46,099 bases of DNA from Lysobacteraceae bacterium (lineage in GTDB: Bacteria > Pseudomonadota > Gammaproteobacteria > Xanthomonadales > Xanthomonadaceae). The position numbers were made by a program, and so were the translations under genes. Shown in pieces: positions 34,398 to 43,092 of the stretch. Positions within the stretch are counted from its first letter, which is position 1. The number at the start of each line of letters is the position of its first letter. Location: contig JAJTGG010000007.1 of assembly GCA_021299355.1 (NCBI GenBank), positions 1 through 46,099 of the forward strand, given 5' to 3'. Below the pieces are notes generated by a model. It had not been told where the DNA came from and did not search any database. It was given only the letters and a program-made list of their open reading frames with translations.

Positions 34398-35735
34398 ATG
34401 AGCGACCGCCAAGGGTCCGGTCATCAGACGGTCATCGACCGTGCCGACCACGGCGTTTCGCGCAAGGACATCAGCCCGAATGCCCTGCGGGTGCTCTACA
34501 AGCTCCGCGATGCCGGATTCGAGGCTTATATCGTCGGCGGCGCCGTCCGAGACCTGTTGATCGGCGGACACCCGAAGGACTTCGATGTGGCCACCAATGC
34601 CACGCCCGAGCAGGTGCGCGCGCAATTCCGCAATTGCCGTCTGATCGGACGCCGTTTCCGCCTGGCGCACATCATGTTCGGCCAGGAAATCATCGAGGTC
34701 GCGACCTTCCGCGCCTCCGGTGACGATGATACGGCGGTCGGCGACCGACAGGTGCATGAAGAGGGGCATTTGATCCGTGACAATGTTTACGGCACCCTGG
34801 AGGAAGATGCTTTCCGCCGTGATTTCACCGCCAACGCCCTGTACTACACAATCGAGGATTTCAGCGTGCGCGACATCGTCGGCGGTTACGCCGATGTGCA
34901 GGCGCGCATTCTCCGGCTGATCGGTGATCCGGTGACGCGTTACCGCGAGGATCCGGTCAGGATGCTGCGGGCCGTGCGTTTGGCCGCCAAGCTCGACTTC
35001 AGCATCCACGACAGTGCTGCCGCGCCGATTCCGGAACTGGCCGGCCTGTTGGCAAGCGCATCCTCGGCAAGGTTGTTCGATGAATGCCTGAAAATCTTCC
35101 TTGCCGGAAGCGCCGAAAAGAGTTTCCTGCTGTTGGAGGGTTTCGGTCTGCTCGACGTCCTGTTTCCCGATACCGCCAAAGCCCTGCAGACCAACCGAAC
35201 TGGCGCCTTACGCGATATGCTTCTGCAGTCCCTGCGCCAGACCGATGCCCGCGTCAATGCCGATAAATCCGTTGCCCCGGGGTTCCTGTTCGCCTGCCTG
35301 CTGTGGCCGGCGTATTGCCGCGAGCTGGCGATTCTGCAGAACTCCGGTGCCGAACTGAGCGTGGCCCAGCAACGCGCCGCCGACCGCGTTACCCTGCGTC
35401 AGGTCGAGCGTGTCGCCATTCCGCGTCGGTTCTCCCAGCCGATGCATGAAATCTGGCAGTTGCAGACCCGCTTCGGCCAGCGCACCCGAAAGCGCGTATT
35501 CCGTCTGCTGGCACATCCGCGTTTCCGTGCAGCCTTCGATTTTCTGACACTGCGGGCCGCAGGCATTCCCGAGCTGGCCGAGGAACTCCAGTTCTGGGAA
35601 CAGGCCCAAACCCTGGCACCGGAGCAGCTGGCGCAGATCATACCCGACCAAAGCAAATCCGGCGACGGCGAAAGCGCCCATGTGCCCCCCAAGCGCCGCC
35701 GACGGCGCAGTAAACCGAAAACCAACGACGGTTGA
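34398..35735 (+). CDS. pcnB: Poly(A) polymerase I
   Basis: PcnB adds A-tails to RNA 3' ends and promotes decay. The 445-residue protein has the class II nucleotidyltransferase head with VGGAVRDLLIGGHPKDFDVATNA (metal-binding DFD), RRFRLAHIMFG, the flexible-loop Arg of RDFTANALYY, and the RYREDPVRMLRAVRLAAKL neck. HPKDFDVAT and the Lys/Arg-rich C-terminus (PPKRRRRRSKPK) favour PcnB over a CCA enzyme. GGGAG precedes the ATG. folK begins six bases after its stop. Confidence 0.95.
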   Translation: MSDRQGSGHQTVIDRADHGVSRKDISPNALRVLYKLRDAGFEAYIVGGAVRDLLIGGHPKDFDVATNATPEQVRAQFRNCRLIGRRFRLAHIMFGQEIIEVATFRASGDDDTAVGDRQVHEEGHLIRDNVYGTLEEDAFRRDFTANALYYTIEDFSVRDIVGGYADVQARILRLIGDPVTRYREDPVRMLRAVRLAAKLDFSIHDSAAAPIPELAGLLASASSARLFDECLKIFLAGSAEKSFLLLEGFGLLDVLFPDTAKALQTNRTGALRDMLLQSLRQTDARVNADKSVAPGFLFACLLWPAYCRELAILQNSGAELSVAQQRAADRVTLRQVERVAIPRRFSQPMHEIWQLQTRFGQRTRKRVFRLLAHPRFRAAFDFLTLRAAGIPELAEELQFWEQAQTLAPEQLAQIIPDQSKSGDGESAHVPPKRRRRRSKPKTNDG

Positions 35736-35741
35736 GACGTC

Positions 35742-36260
35742 TTGGCCGCACGCACGTTTATCGGATTGGGCGGCAATCTGGGCGATGTCGCTACATCGTT
35801 CCGTTCGGCAGCGGCTTCAATCGCGGCCTTGCCCGAGACCCATGTCATCACCGGTTCCGGTCTGTACGCCAGTCCAGCCTGGGGCGGGCTAGCGCAGCCG
35901 GATTACCTCAATGCCGTACTCGAAATCGACACCGGCCTGTCTGCCATCGCATTGCTTGAGGCATTGCTTGCCATTGAGCGCGCGCACGGCCGCGACCGCA
36001 GCGCGGCGCCACGGTGGGGTCCACGGCCCCTCGACTGCGATATTCTGTTGTACGCAGATGCGATTATCGACAGCGAGCGCCTTCAGGTGCCGCATCCGCG
36101 CATGGCGGAGCGTGCATTCGTTCTGTTACCCTTGGCGGAAATTGCCCCAGACCTGAGCATTCCCGGCTTGGGTACATTGATGCCACTGCTCGACCGTATT
36201 TCCGAACAACCCATCCGGCGCCTCGCTGAAGGAATACCGAATGTACTCCAACTCCGCTGA
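35742..36260 (+). CDS. folK: 6-hydroxymethyl-dihydropterin pyrophosphokinase
   Basis: HPPK transfers pyrophosphate from ATP to hydroxymethyl-dihydropterin in folate synthesis. The 172-residue protein has FIGLGGNLGD at the N-terminus and the signature RDRSAAPRWGPRPLDCDILLY with the two metal-binding Asp, then VPHPRMAERAFVLLPL. No ATG lies upstream in frame, so TTG at 35742, six bases after the pcnB stop, is the likely start. The 3' end overlaps the panB remnant by 20 bases. Confidence 0.95.
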   Translation: MAARTFIGLGGNLGDVATSFRSAAASIAALPETHVITGSGLYASPAWGGLAQPDYLNAVLEIDTGLSAIALLEALLAIERAHGRDRSAAPRWGPRPLDCDILLYADAIIDSERLQVPHPRMAERAFVLLPLAEIAPDLSIPGLGTLMPLLDRISEQPIRRLAEGIPNVLQLR

Positions 36261-36573
36261 TCCGCCCCGCCGGCCCGCACGGACCGTTCCCGATCTGCGT
36301 CGGATGAAGATTGCAGGAGAGCGCATCGCCAGCTTGACGGCCTACGACGCCAGTTTCGCGCGCGCCATGGATGTGGCCGGCATCGATGCCGTGTTGGTCG
36401 GTGATTCGCTCGGTATGGTTGTGCAGGGCGGGGCCAATACGGTTTCGGTCTCGGTCGCGGATATGCTTTATCACAGCAGGTGCGTGGCCAAGGGGCTGCA
36501 ACAGGCCCTATTGATCGCCGCTTTTCTCGGGCGCACGCGCCTGATCGATAATCTCGAATTCAAAATCCCCTGA
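36241..36573 (+). pseudogene. PanB-PanC in-frame fusion remnant
   Basis: Residues 1-about 93 are the N-terminal third of PanB (ketopantoate hydroxymethyltransferase): RMKIAGERIASLTAYDASFA, VLVGDSLGM (first metal Asp) and YHSRCVAKGLQQALLIA. A normal PanB then reads D-L-P-F; here the text switches to AFLGRTRLIDNLEF and stops, which is the usual C-terminal end of PanC (pantothenate synthetase), the expected next gene. About 175 residues of PanB and 260 of PanC are thus missing, including PanB's second metal Asp and PanC's ATP-binding motifs. The start keeps a good AAGGA site. The product (110 residues) cannot have either activity. pgi follows after 15 bases. Confidence 0.82.
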
Positions 36574-36588
36574 ATAAGGAATCATGGC

Positions 36589-38109
36589 ATGTGGAATGAA
36601 CAGGATTGGCAGGCCTTGGCAGGACACGCACGGCGTTGCCGGCAGCGGCCGATAGCGGCGTTGATTGCCGCCGAACCGGAGCGGAACGCCGCTTTTGCCC
36701 GAAGGCTCGGCCCCTTGTATTGCAATTTTGCACGCCAGCATCTGGATGCCACGGCCCTGTCCGATATGCAGCGACGCCTCAAGGACTCCGGCATTCATAC
36801 GCAGGTGCGCGCGCTGTTCGACGGAGTCCGCATCAACCGCAGCGAAGACCGTGCCGTGCTGCATACCGCCCTGCGCAGCGATTTGGGCTCGAGCCCTGAA
36901 GCGCGCGCGGCGCATGCCGCCGCGCAGGCTGCACTGGAGACCATGGAAGGCCTGGTCGTCCGGCTGAAAGCACAGGGCTTCACCGATATCCTCAGTGTCG
37001 GCATCGGCGGATCGGATCTCGGCCCGCGTCTGGTGCTGAACGCACTGACGGAATTCGGCAATGGCGGCTTCAATGTGCATTTCCTGAGTTCCGCCGATGG
37101 CATGTATCTGGACCGTTACATGGGCGCGCTGAACCCGGAAAAAACCGCAGTGCTGCTGGTCAGCAAAAGTTTCGGTACCCAGGAAACGCTGATCAACGGC
37201 GCGGCACTCAAGGCCTGGGTCGGTGATTCGGAACGGGTATTCGCCATTACCGCCAATGGCCAGCGCGCCGCAGCCTTCGATGTGCCGGCGCACAACATCC
37301 TGCCGATCTGGGATTGGGTCGGTGGCCGCTTCTCGGTGTGGTCGGCCGTCGCGTTTCCGGTGGTGCTTGGTTTGGGCATGCCGGTGTTCCGCGAATTCCT
37401 GCGCGGCGCCGCCGCCATGGATGCGCATTTTCTGGAAGTACCGATCGAAGACAATCTGGTTTATTGGCAGGCCTTGATATCGGTCTGGAACCGCAATGCC
37501 ATGGGTTACAGCACTCAGGGCATCATTCCCTACGATGAACGATTGGAACTGCTGCCGGCGCATCTGCAGCAGGTGATCATGGAAAGCCTCGGCAAATCGG
37601 TCACCGTCGACGGTGCGGATTGTACGCAGGCGACCAGCCCGGTGCTGATGGGGGCCAGCGGCAATCCCAGCCAGCACAGTTTTTTCCAGTATCTGCAGCA
37701 GGGCATCGGCACGGTGCCGCTGGACATTCTCGGTGTGATCCAGTCCGGCCACTGCCAGCCGACCAACCATCATTTCATTCTCGCCAATCTTCTGGCGCAG
37801 GCCGAATCACTGGCCAACGGCCAACCCAGCGACGATCCCCAGCGCCGCTATCCGGGCAACCGGCCTTCCACGGTGATGCTGCTGGACGAGCTTACCCCTT
37901 ATGCGCTCGGCATGTTGCTGGCTCTTTATGAGCACAGCGTATTCGTGCAGTCTCAGATCTGGAGCATCAACGCCTTCGATCAATGGGGGGTTGAGCTCGG
38001 TAAAAACATCGCCACCGGATTGATGCCTTATGTCGAAGGCGAGCAGACCGATCTGTCGGGGGTCGATCCGGTGACCCGGGAGCTGATCGGCGTCATGCGC
38101 CGGAGCTGA
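36589..38109 (+). CDS. pgi: Glucose-6-phosphate isomerase
   Basis: Pgi interconverts glucose-6-phosphate and fructose-6-phosphate. The 506-residue protein has the phosphate-binding GIGGSDLGPRLV, SKSFGTQET, base catalyst Glu332 in MESLGKSV, His363 in GNPSQHSFFQ and Lys472 in VELGKNIA. It is shorter than E. coli Pgi (549), mainly at the N-terminus, as in related species. AAGGA precedes the ATG. Its last 17 bases overlap the convergent queG. Confidence 0.96.
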   Translation: MWNEQDWQALAGHARRCRQRPIAALIAAEPERNAAFARRLGPLYCNFARQHLDATALSDMQRRLKDSGIHTQVRALFDGVRINRSEDRAVLHTALRSDLGSSPEARAAHAAAQAALETMEGLVVRLKAQGFTDILSVGIGGSDLGPRLVLNALTEFGNGGFNVHFLSSADGMYLDRYMGALNPEKTAVLLVSKSFGTQETLINGAALKAWVGDSERVFAITANGQRAAAFDVPAHNILPIWDWVGGRFSVWSAVAFPVVLGLGMPVFREFLRGAAAMDAHFLEVPIEDNLVYWQALISVWNRNAMGYSTQGIIPYDERLELLPAHLQQVIMESLGKSVTVDGADCTQATSPVLMGASGNPSQHSFFQYLQQGIGTVPLDILGVIQSGHCQPTNHHFILANLLAQAESLANGQPSDDPQRRYPGNRPSTVMLLDELTPYALGMLLALYEHSVFVQSQIWSINAFDQWGVELGKNIATGLMPYVEGEQTDLSGVDPVTRELIGVMRRS

Positions 38110-39157
38110 GTTTCATTTCCAGCCGCTGCAATGCCCATTCCGCGTGTTCACGCACGATGGCATCGTCGTGGCTGCATTTCCCGCGCAGCGCCTCTCGGTG
38201 CGCCGGAGTCGGTTCGGCATTGCCCAACGCGACCGCCAGATTGCGCAGCCAGTTGATGTAACCGGTACGGCGTATAGCCGAACCTTCGGTGCGTTGCAGG
38301 AATTCGGTTTCGGACCATGCGAACAACTCCAGCAGACTGGTCTCATCCAGACGGTTCCGGGCCGCGAAATCGGGCTCGGCATGGACTTTGGCGAATTTAT
38401 TCCAGGGACAGACCAGTTGACAGTCATCGCAGCCGAAGATGCGGTTGCCGATGGCTTCGCGGAATTCCTCGGGAATGCTGCCCTGATGCTCGATGGTCAG
38501 ATAGCTGATGCAACGGCGGGCATCCAACCGGTTCGGCGCGATGATGGCGCCGGTCGGGCAGATGTCGATGCAGCGCGTGCAGGTTCCGCATTGTCCCTGC
38601 GGCGTCAATGCCGTTCCCGGCAACGTGAGGTCGGTATAGATTTCACCGAGGAAAAACCAGGATCCCTCGTCCTTGTCGATCAGGCAGGTATGTTTGCCGA
38701 TCCAGCCCAGTCCCGCATTCCGGGCCAGCGCCCGCTCCAGCGACGGCGCCGAATCGACCAGAACCCGGTAGCCGAAGCGGCCGATTTCGGATTCGATGAA
38801 CTGTGCCAGCCGTTTCAGACGATGGCGCATCAATTTGTGGTAATCACGGCCGAGGGCATAGCGGGCCACGTAGGCTTTATCGGAGGCGGCCAGCGTCGCC
38901 CATGCTTGTTCGGGGTCGGTGCCGTAATCCATGCGCACCGAAATCACCGAAAGCGTCCCGGGCTGCAGCAGTTCAGGGCGTGCGCGCATCTCGCCATGGC
39001 GCGCCATATAGTGCATTTGGCCGTGCTGGCCTTTGGCCAGCCAGTCCTGCAGATGGGCCTGATCCGCGTCCAAATCCGCGTTAGCGATGCCCAAGCCGGT
39101 GAATCCGAGCATCCGGCTGTGTGCCCTGATTTTATCCAGCAATGCCGAGGAATCCAT
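38093..39157 (-). CDS. queG: Epoxyqueuosine reductase
   Basis: QueG reduces epoxyqueuosine to queuosine in the wobble base of GUN tRNAs using cobalamin and two [4Fe-4S] clusters. The 354-residue protein has the cobalamin-binding N-terminal domain (YGRDYHKLMRHRL, RNAGLGWIGKHTCLI), the ferredoxin motifs CGTCTRCIDICPTGAI and CDDCQLVCPWN, and a C-terminal HEAT-like region. The frame opens at 39328, but the ATG at 39157 matches the family. On the minus strand TATACT lies exactly 6 bases upstream, and there is no Shine-Dalgarno. It needs a cobalamin source, not seen here. Confidence 0.95.
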   Translation of the reverse strand: MDSSALLDKIRAHSRMLGFTGLGIANADLDADQAHLQDWLAKGQHGQMHYMARHGEMRARPELLQPGTLSVISVRMDYGTDPEQAWATLAASDKAYVARYALGRDYHKLMRHRLKRLAQFIESEIGRFGYRVLVDSAPSLERALARNAGLGWIGKHTCLIDKDEGSWFFLGEIYTDLTLPGTALTPQGQCGTCTRCIDICPTGAIIAPNRLDARRCISYLTIEHQGSIPEEFREAIGNRIFGCDDCQLVCPWNKFAKVHAEPDFAARNRLDETSLLELFAWSETEFLQRTEGSAIRRTGYINWLRNLAVALGNAEPTPAHREALRGKCSHDDAIVREHAEWALQRLEMKLSSGA

Positions 39158-39177
39158 CGGCTCAGTATAATGCCTGC
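39158..39177. promoter_or_regulatory. 20-base bidirectional promoter, leaderless queG and tsaE
   Basis: The gap reads CAT (queG start) - N6 - AGTATAAT - N6 - ATG (tsaE start). The plus-strand hexamer TATAAT is 39166-39171; the minus-strand hexamer TATACT is 39169-39164. Each ends 6 bases before its ATG, so both mRNAs are predicted to begin at or within a base or two of the start codon. Confidence 0.55.
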
Positions 39178-39681
39178 ATGACCAGCCCGGACTCTGACGC
39201 CATTCTCCTGCACAGCGCGACGCCTGAAACCACGGCAGCCGTTGCCGAAAGGCTGGCGGCCTGCTGCCCCGATGCGGCTGTGGTGTATCTCGAAGGCGAG
39301 CTCGGTGCAGGAAAGTCCGTATTTGCAAGGGGCTTTCTCAAGGCTCTGGGCGTCAGCGGTTCGATCAAAAGCCCGACCTATACCTTGATTGAAACCTACG
39401 CGCTTCAGGACGGACGCGATGCCGTCCACATGGATCTTTACCGTATCGCCGATCCGGATGAATTGGATTATTTGGCCTTGGATGCAGTCCTTGAGCGCCT
39501 GCGGGTCATGCTAGTCGAATGGCCCCAGCGCGGGGCAGCGCGGCTTCCAGCCGCAGATGTGATTGTTGCGCTCGCATTCGCTGGCAACGGGCGGGAAATG
39601 CAGATGCGGGCAATCACACCGCGCGGCGTTACATGGCTACGCGCCTTCGGGCAGTCGCCTTCCGCCGACGCAGCGGTTTGA
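39178..39681 (+). CDS. tsaE: tRNA threonylcarbamoyladenosine ATPase subunit
   Basis: TsaE is the ATPase that works with TsaB and TsaD to make t6A37 in ANN-decoding tRNAs. The 167-residue protein has Walker A GELGAGKS (40-47), the SPTYTLIETY and HMDLYRI segments with their conserved acidic residue, and LVEWPQR. The ATG at 39178 is chosen over 39142, which would read through the queG promoter; it stands 6 bases after TATAAT without a ribosome site. amiC follows after 75 bases, the usual order with mutL. Confidence 0.94.
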   Translation: MTSPDSDAILLHSATPETTAAVAERLAACCPDAAVVYLEGELGAGKSVFARGFLKALGVSGSIKSPTYTLIETYALQDGRDAVHMDLYRIADPDELDYLALDAVLERLRVMLVEWPQRGAARLPAADVIVALAFAGNGREMQMRAITPRGVTWLRAFGQSPSADAAV

Positions 39682-39709
39682 ATGGCAGTTAAACCACGGC
39701 GTGGCTGTG

Positions 39710-39728
39710 TATAATCAAATCTTGATTA
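39710..39728 (+). promoter_or_regulatory. -10 and overlapping inverted repeat before amiC
   Basis: TATAAT (39710-39715) is 41 bases before the amiC ATG. A perfect inverted repeat, TAATCAA-ATC-TTGATTA (39712-39728), overlaps it, a location suited to a repressor site. A smaller palindrome CCACG-G-CGTGG lies at 39694-39704. Confidence 0.45.
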
Positions 39729-39756
39729 AACTCGGTTGCAGTGCTTCAATTCCAGT

Positions 39757-41286
39757 ATGCGTATTTCCCTGAACAGAATCCTGGGCTTGGTCGTGTTGGC
39801 ATGTGCCGGACTCGCTTCCGCAGCCTCCGCCACCCAGGTGTCACAAATCCTCCTGCTGCAGGACGATACCGCGACCCGTGCTTTCGTTGAAGTCAGCCAG
39901 CAGAGTGCTTATAAGGTCTTCCTGCTGAAAACGCCGGACCGCGCGGTACTTGATATCGAAGGTGCCGAGTTCGCGCCGCAGTTCAAGCTGCCGGCAGCCA
40001 ACGGCGTGGTGTTGGCTGTTCGGCAGGGAAAAACACCGACTGGTCTGCGCGTAGTGTTCGATCTTGCCCAGGGCGCCCAGCTCAAGGACCGCGTCGATCT
40101 TACCGGCGCAAAACCGCGCCTGATTCTTGAAATGATTCCGGCAGGGCCACCCACGGCATTACCAATGGCCAATGCGCCTCCGGCGCCTGAAACCAGTCCA
40201 TCAGCGCACGCGCCGGATGTGGTGAAAAGCGAACCGCCGGCCAAAGCCATCGCTCCACCGGTCCAGGTGCCGGCCAAAACGGTGACGCCAAGCCAGGGTG
40301 TGCCCGGCCGCAGCAACGTTGGCTATGCGCTCATGGACGATGAAATCGTACAGATCGATATCGACAGCCGAGGCGACAAGCCGCGTACCACGGTGCAGCC
40401 GGCTTCCAATAAAACCTCGCCGCCGTTGCCGAACATCAAGCCGACACTGAACCCGACCCCGGCACAATCCAAAGTCCTGCCCCGGAAGGGTAAGACGGTG
40501 AGTGATGTGCTGGGCGCCTCGGCCCGCAAGCTGGTCATCGCAATCGATGCGGGGCACGGTGGCAAGGATCCCGGTGCTCTCGGGCCGAACGGAACCCGCG
40601 AGAAGGACATTACGCTGCGCGTGGCCAAGGAGCTGGCGGCGACCATCAATGCCGATCCGGGTATGCGCGCCGTCCTGATCCGGGATGACGATACTTTAGT
40701 GCAATTGCAGGAGCGCTATCAGCGCGCACGCCGTGCGCAGGCCGATCTGTTCGTTTCCATCCATGCCGATGCCGCACTCAATAATGCCGCCAGCGGCTCG
40801 TCGGTATTCGTATTGTCGACCAAGGGCGCTTCTTCCCAGGCGGCACGCTGGCTGGCGGATAAGGAAAATGCCGCTGATCTGGTCGGCGGCGTCAGTCTTG
40901 ATGACAAGGACCGCAACCTGTCCGCCGTGCTGCTGGATCTTTCGCAGAGCGCCACCATGCGCATGAGCGAAGATGCGGCTGCCAATGTTCTGCGTTCGCT
41001 CAAGGAGCTTGGTAAAGCCCACAAAAAAGAAGTCGAGTACGCCAACTTCGTGGTGCTGCGTTCGCCGGATGTGCCCTCGATGTTGGTGGAAACCGGATTC
41101 ATCACCAATCCCGAAGAAGAGCGCAAGCTGTCCGATCCCCGGCACCGCAAGCGCCTAGCCTTCGCCATTGCCCAGGGCGTCCGCGCCTTTTTCATCGAGC
41201 AACCGCTGCCGGGCACCTATTACGCGCGCAAGAGCAGCAATCCGGGCGAGGGTATCGCTGCCGCCGGCTCTGGAATCATCCCCTGA
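39757..41286 (+). CDS. amiC: N-acetylmuramoyl-L-alanine amidase, AMIN plus Amidase_3
   Basis: AmiB/C-type amidases split septal peptidoglycan in the periplasm for daughter cell separation. The 509-residue protein has a signal peptide (ends near ASA, residue 25), an AMIN targeting domain (about 27-130), a Pro/Ala-rich linker and a catalytic domain with zinc ligands His267 (DAGHGG), Glu282 (TREKD), His336 (SIHADA) and catalytic Glu445 (VETGFITN). The start at 39757 is chosen over 39736. No LysM is seen, so AmiC-like rather than AmiB-like. mutL follows after 42 bases, a conserved order. Confidence 0.93.
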   Translation: MRISLNRILGLVVLACAGLASAASATQVSQILLLQDDTATRAFVEVSQQSAYKVFLLKTPDRAVLDIEGAEFAPQFKLPAANGVVLAVRQGKTPTGLRVVFDLAQGAQLKDRVDLTGAKPRLILEMIPAGPPTALPMANAPPAPETSPSAHAPDVVKSEPPAKAIAPPVQVPAKTVTPSQGVPGRSNVGYALMDDEIVQIDIDSRGDKPRTTVQPASNKTSPPLPNIKPTLNPTPAQSKVLPRKGKTVSDVLGASARKLVIAIDAGHGGKDPGALGPNGTREKDITLRVAKELAATINADPGMRAVLIRDDDTLVQLQERYQRARRAQADLFVSIHADAALNNAASGSSVFVLSTKGASSQAARWLADKENAADLVGGVSLDDKDRNLSAVLLDLSQSATMRMSEDAAANVLRSLKELGKAHKKEVEYANFVVLRSPDVPSMLVETGFITNPEEERKLSDPRHRKRLAFAIAQGVRAFFIEQPLPGTYYARKSSNPGEGIAAAGSGIIP

Positions 41287-41328
41287 GGAAACCGCCGGAC
41301 GACCTTGTATTCGGTACAATGAACGGCC

Positions 41329-43092
41329 ATGCCGATCCAGAAACTTCCCGACGTCCTGATCAACCAAATTGCCGCCGGCGAGGTGGTCGAACGCCCGTTC
41401 TCAGTGGTCAAGGAGTTGGTCGAAAACGCGCTCGATGCCGGTTCGACTCGGGTCGACATCGATCTTGAGGAGGGCGGCATCCGCCTGATCCGCATCCGTG
41501 ATGATGGCGACGGCATCGGACCGGAGGAGTTGCCCCTTGCCGTGCAACGGCATGCCACCAGCAAAATCACCAGTCTGGACGATCTCGAACAGGTCGCGAC
41601 GCTGGGATTCCGTGGCGAGGCGCTGCCCTCCATCGCATCGGTGTCGCGTTTCAGCATCCGTTCCCGCAGGGCTGACGGGGAACACGGCGCGATGCTGGCG
41701 ATCGAGGGCGGCAAACTGGGCGAAGTCCGCCCTGAAGCCCATCCCGTCGGCAGCACGATTGAGGTACGCGATCTGTTCTACAACGTGCCGGCACGTCGCA
41801 AGTTCCTGAAGACCGAGCGTACCGAGCTCAACCATATTGATGAGTGGCTCGGCGCGCTGGCATTGGCCAAACCCCAGGTCGAATTGCGCGTCCGTCACAA
41901 TGGCAAGGCCTTCAAGACCTACCGCGCGGTTGCCCGCGAGCAACGCATCCAGCGTATTGCCCAGGTACTTGGCGAGGCGTTCGCAGGACAGTGCCTTGAG
42001 GTGTCGGCCGAGCATCCGGAAATGCTCCTGAGCGGCTGGGTCGGACTGCCGACGGCGGCACGTTCCAGTCCGGATCAACAGTATTTCTTCGTCAACGGCC
42101 GAGCCGTGCGCGATAAGACCGTGGTGCATGCAGTCAAGCAGGCCTATGCCGATGTGCTGTACCACGGCCGTCATCCGGCGTTCGTACTTTTTCTCGACAT
42201 CGATCCGATGCGGGTGGATGTCAATGTGCATCCGGCCAAGCATGAAGTCCGTTTCCGTGACGGCCGCAGCATCCATGACTTCATCTTCCGCAGCCTGCAC
42301 CGGTTGATGGCCGATACCCGCGCCGGTGCACCGTCGCCGGATACGGCAGTGGCCGATGGCTTTTCTCAGCCAGCATCCTCCCTGCCACCCGCGCAGGGCG
42401 CCATGTCCTTGCCGGTGCACGAGCAGTTGGCCCATTACCGTACGATTTACGGCCAAAACCAAACGCAAGCGCCATCCGTGCCGATGCCGGAGACCGATCA
42501 GCAACGCGCACCGCCGCTGGGGTATGCCTTGGCGCAGTTGCATGGGATATTCATCCTGGCTCAGAATGATGCCGGTCTGGTGCTGGTCGATATGCATGCC
42601 GCGCATGAACGCATCACCTATGAGCAATTGAAAGCCGCACAGGGCGATGGTGGTATCCGGAGCCAGCCCTTGTTGGTGCCGGTAGCGGTGCCGCTGAGTG
42701 AAAACGAAGCCGCAGCCAGCGAAAGCCTGGCCAAGCCACTGCAGGAACTGGGCTTCGACGTGGTTCGGACCGGACCGCAATCAGTCAGTGTGCGCGCGGT
42801 GCCTTCATTGCTGGCCGATGTCGACGCGCGCCAGCTGTTTCTGGATGTGCTGTCCGAATTTCGCGAGTATGGCGCCTCCCGTCGTCTGCAGGAGGCGCAG
42901 AATGAGCTGTTATCCACCATGGCCTGTCATGGATCAGTGCGCGCCAACCGGCGTTTGAGCGTGCCGGAGATGAACGCGCTGTTGCGCGCCATGGAGGCCA
43001 CCGAGCGTTCCGGACAGTGCAACCACGGCCGACCGACCTGGGTGCAGCTCAGCCGATCCGAATTAGACCGTTTATTCCTGAGGGGAAGATGA
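41329..43092 (+). CDS. mutL: DNA mismatch repair protein MutL, endonuclease type
   Basis: MutL links mismatch recognition by MutS to strand incision. The 587-residue protein has a GHKL ATPase N-terminus ([43 protein letters not shown]) and a C-terminal dimer domain. The latter has D421[11 protein letters not shown], fitting the metal-binding DQHA(X)2E(X)4E motif with Met for Gln, plus [10 protein letters not shown] and C564-NHGRP, so intrinsic endonuclease activity is likely, as in bacteria without MutH. There is no Shine-Dalgarno; TACAAT (41315-41320) is 8 bases before the ATG. Confidence 0.95.
   Translation: MPIQKLPDVLINQIAAGEVVERPFSVVKELVENALDAGSTRVDIDLEEGGIRLIRIRDDGDGIGPEELPLAVQRHATSKITSLDDLEQVATLGFRGEALPSIASVSRFSIRSRRADGEHGAMLAIEGGKLGEVRPEAHPVGSTIEVRDLFYNVPARRKFLKTERTELNHIDEWLGALALAKPQVELRVRHNGKAFKTYRAVAREQRIQRIAQVLGEAFAGQCLEVSAEHPEMLLSGWVGLPTAARSSPDQQYFFVNGRAVRDKTVVHAVKQAYADVLYHGRHPAFVLFLDIDPMRVDVNVHPAKHEVRFRDGRSIHDFIFRSLHRLMADTRAGAPSPDTAVADGFSQPASSLPPAQGAMSLPVHEQLAHYRTIYGQNQTQAPSVPMPETDQQRAPPLGYALAQLHGIFILAQNDAGLVLVDMHAAHERITYEQLKAAQGDGGIRSQPLLVPVAVPLSENEAAASESLAKPLQELGFDVVRTGPQSVSVRAVPSLLADVDARQLFLDVLSEFREYGASRRLQEAQNELLSTMACHGSVRANRRLSVPEMNALLRAMEATERSGQCNHGRPTWVQLSRSELDRLFLRGR

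Noticed and set aside
36508-37773. 421-codon open frame antisense to pgi and the panB/panC scar
   Set aside because: Shadow frame; composition rich in Gln/Arg/His and no motif.
38144-39181. 345-codon open frame antisense to queG
   Set aside because: Shadow; would also cross the tsaE start.
41401-42780. 459-codon open frame antisense to mutL
   Set aside because: Full overlap with a certain gene and no recognisable domain.
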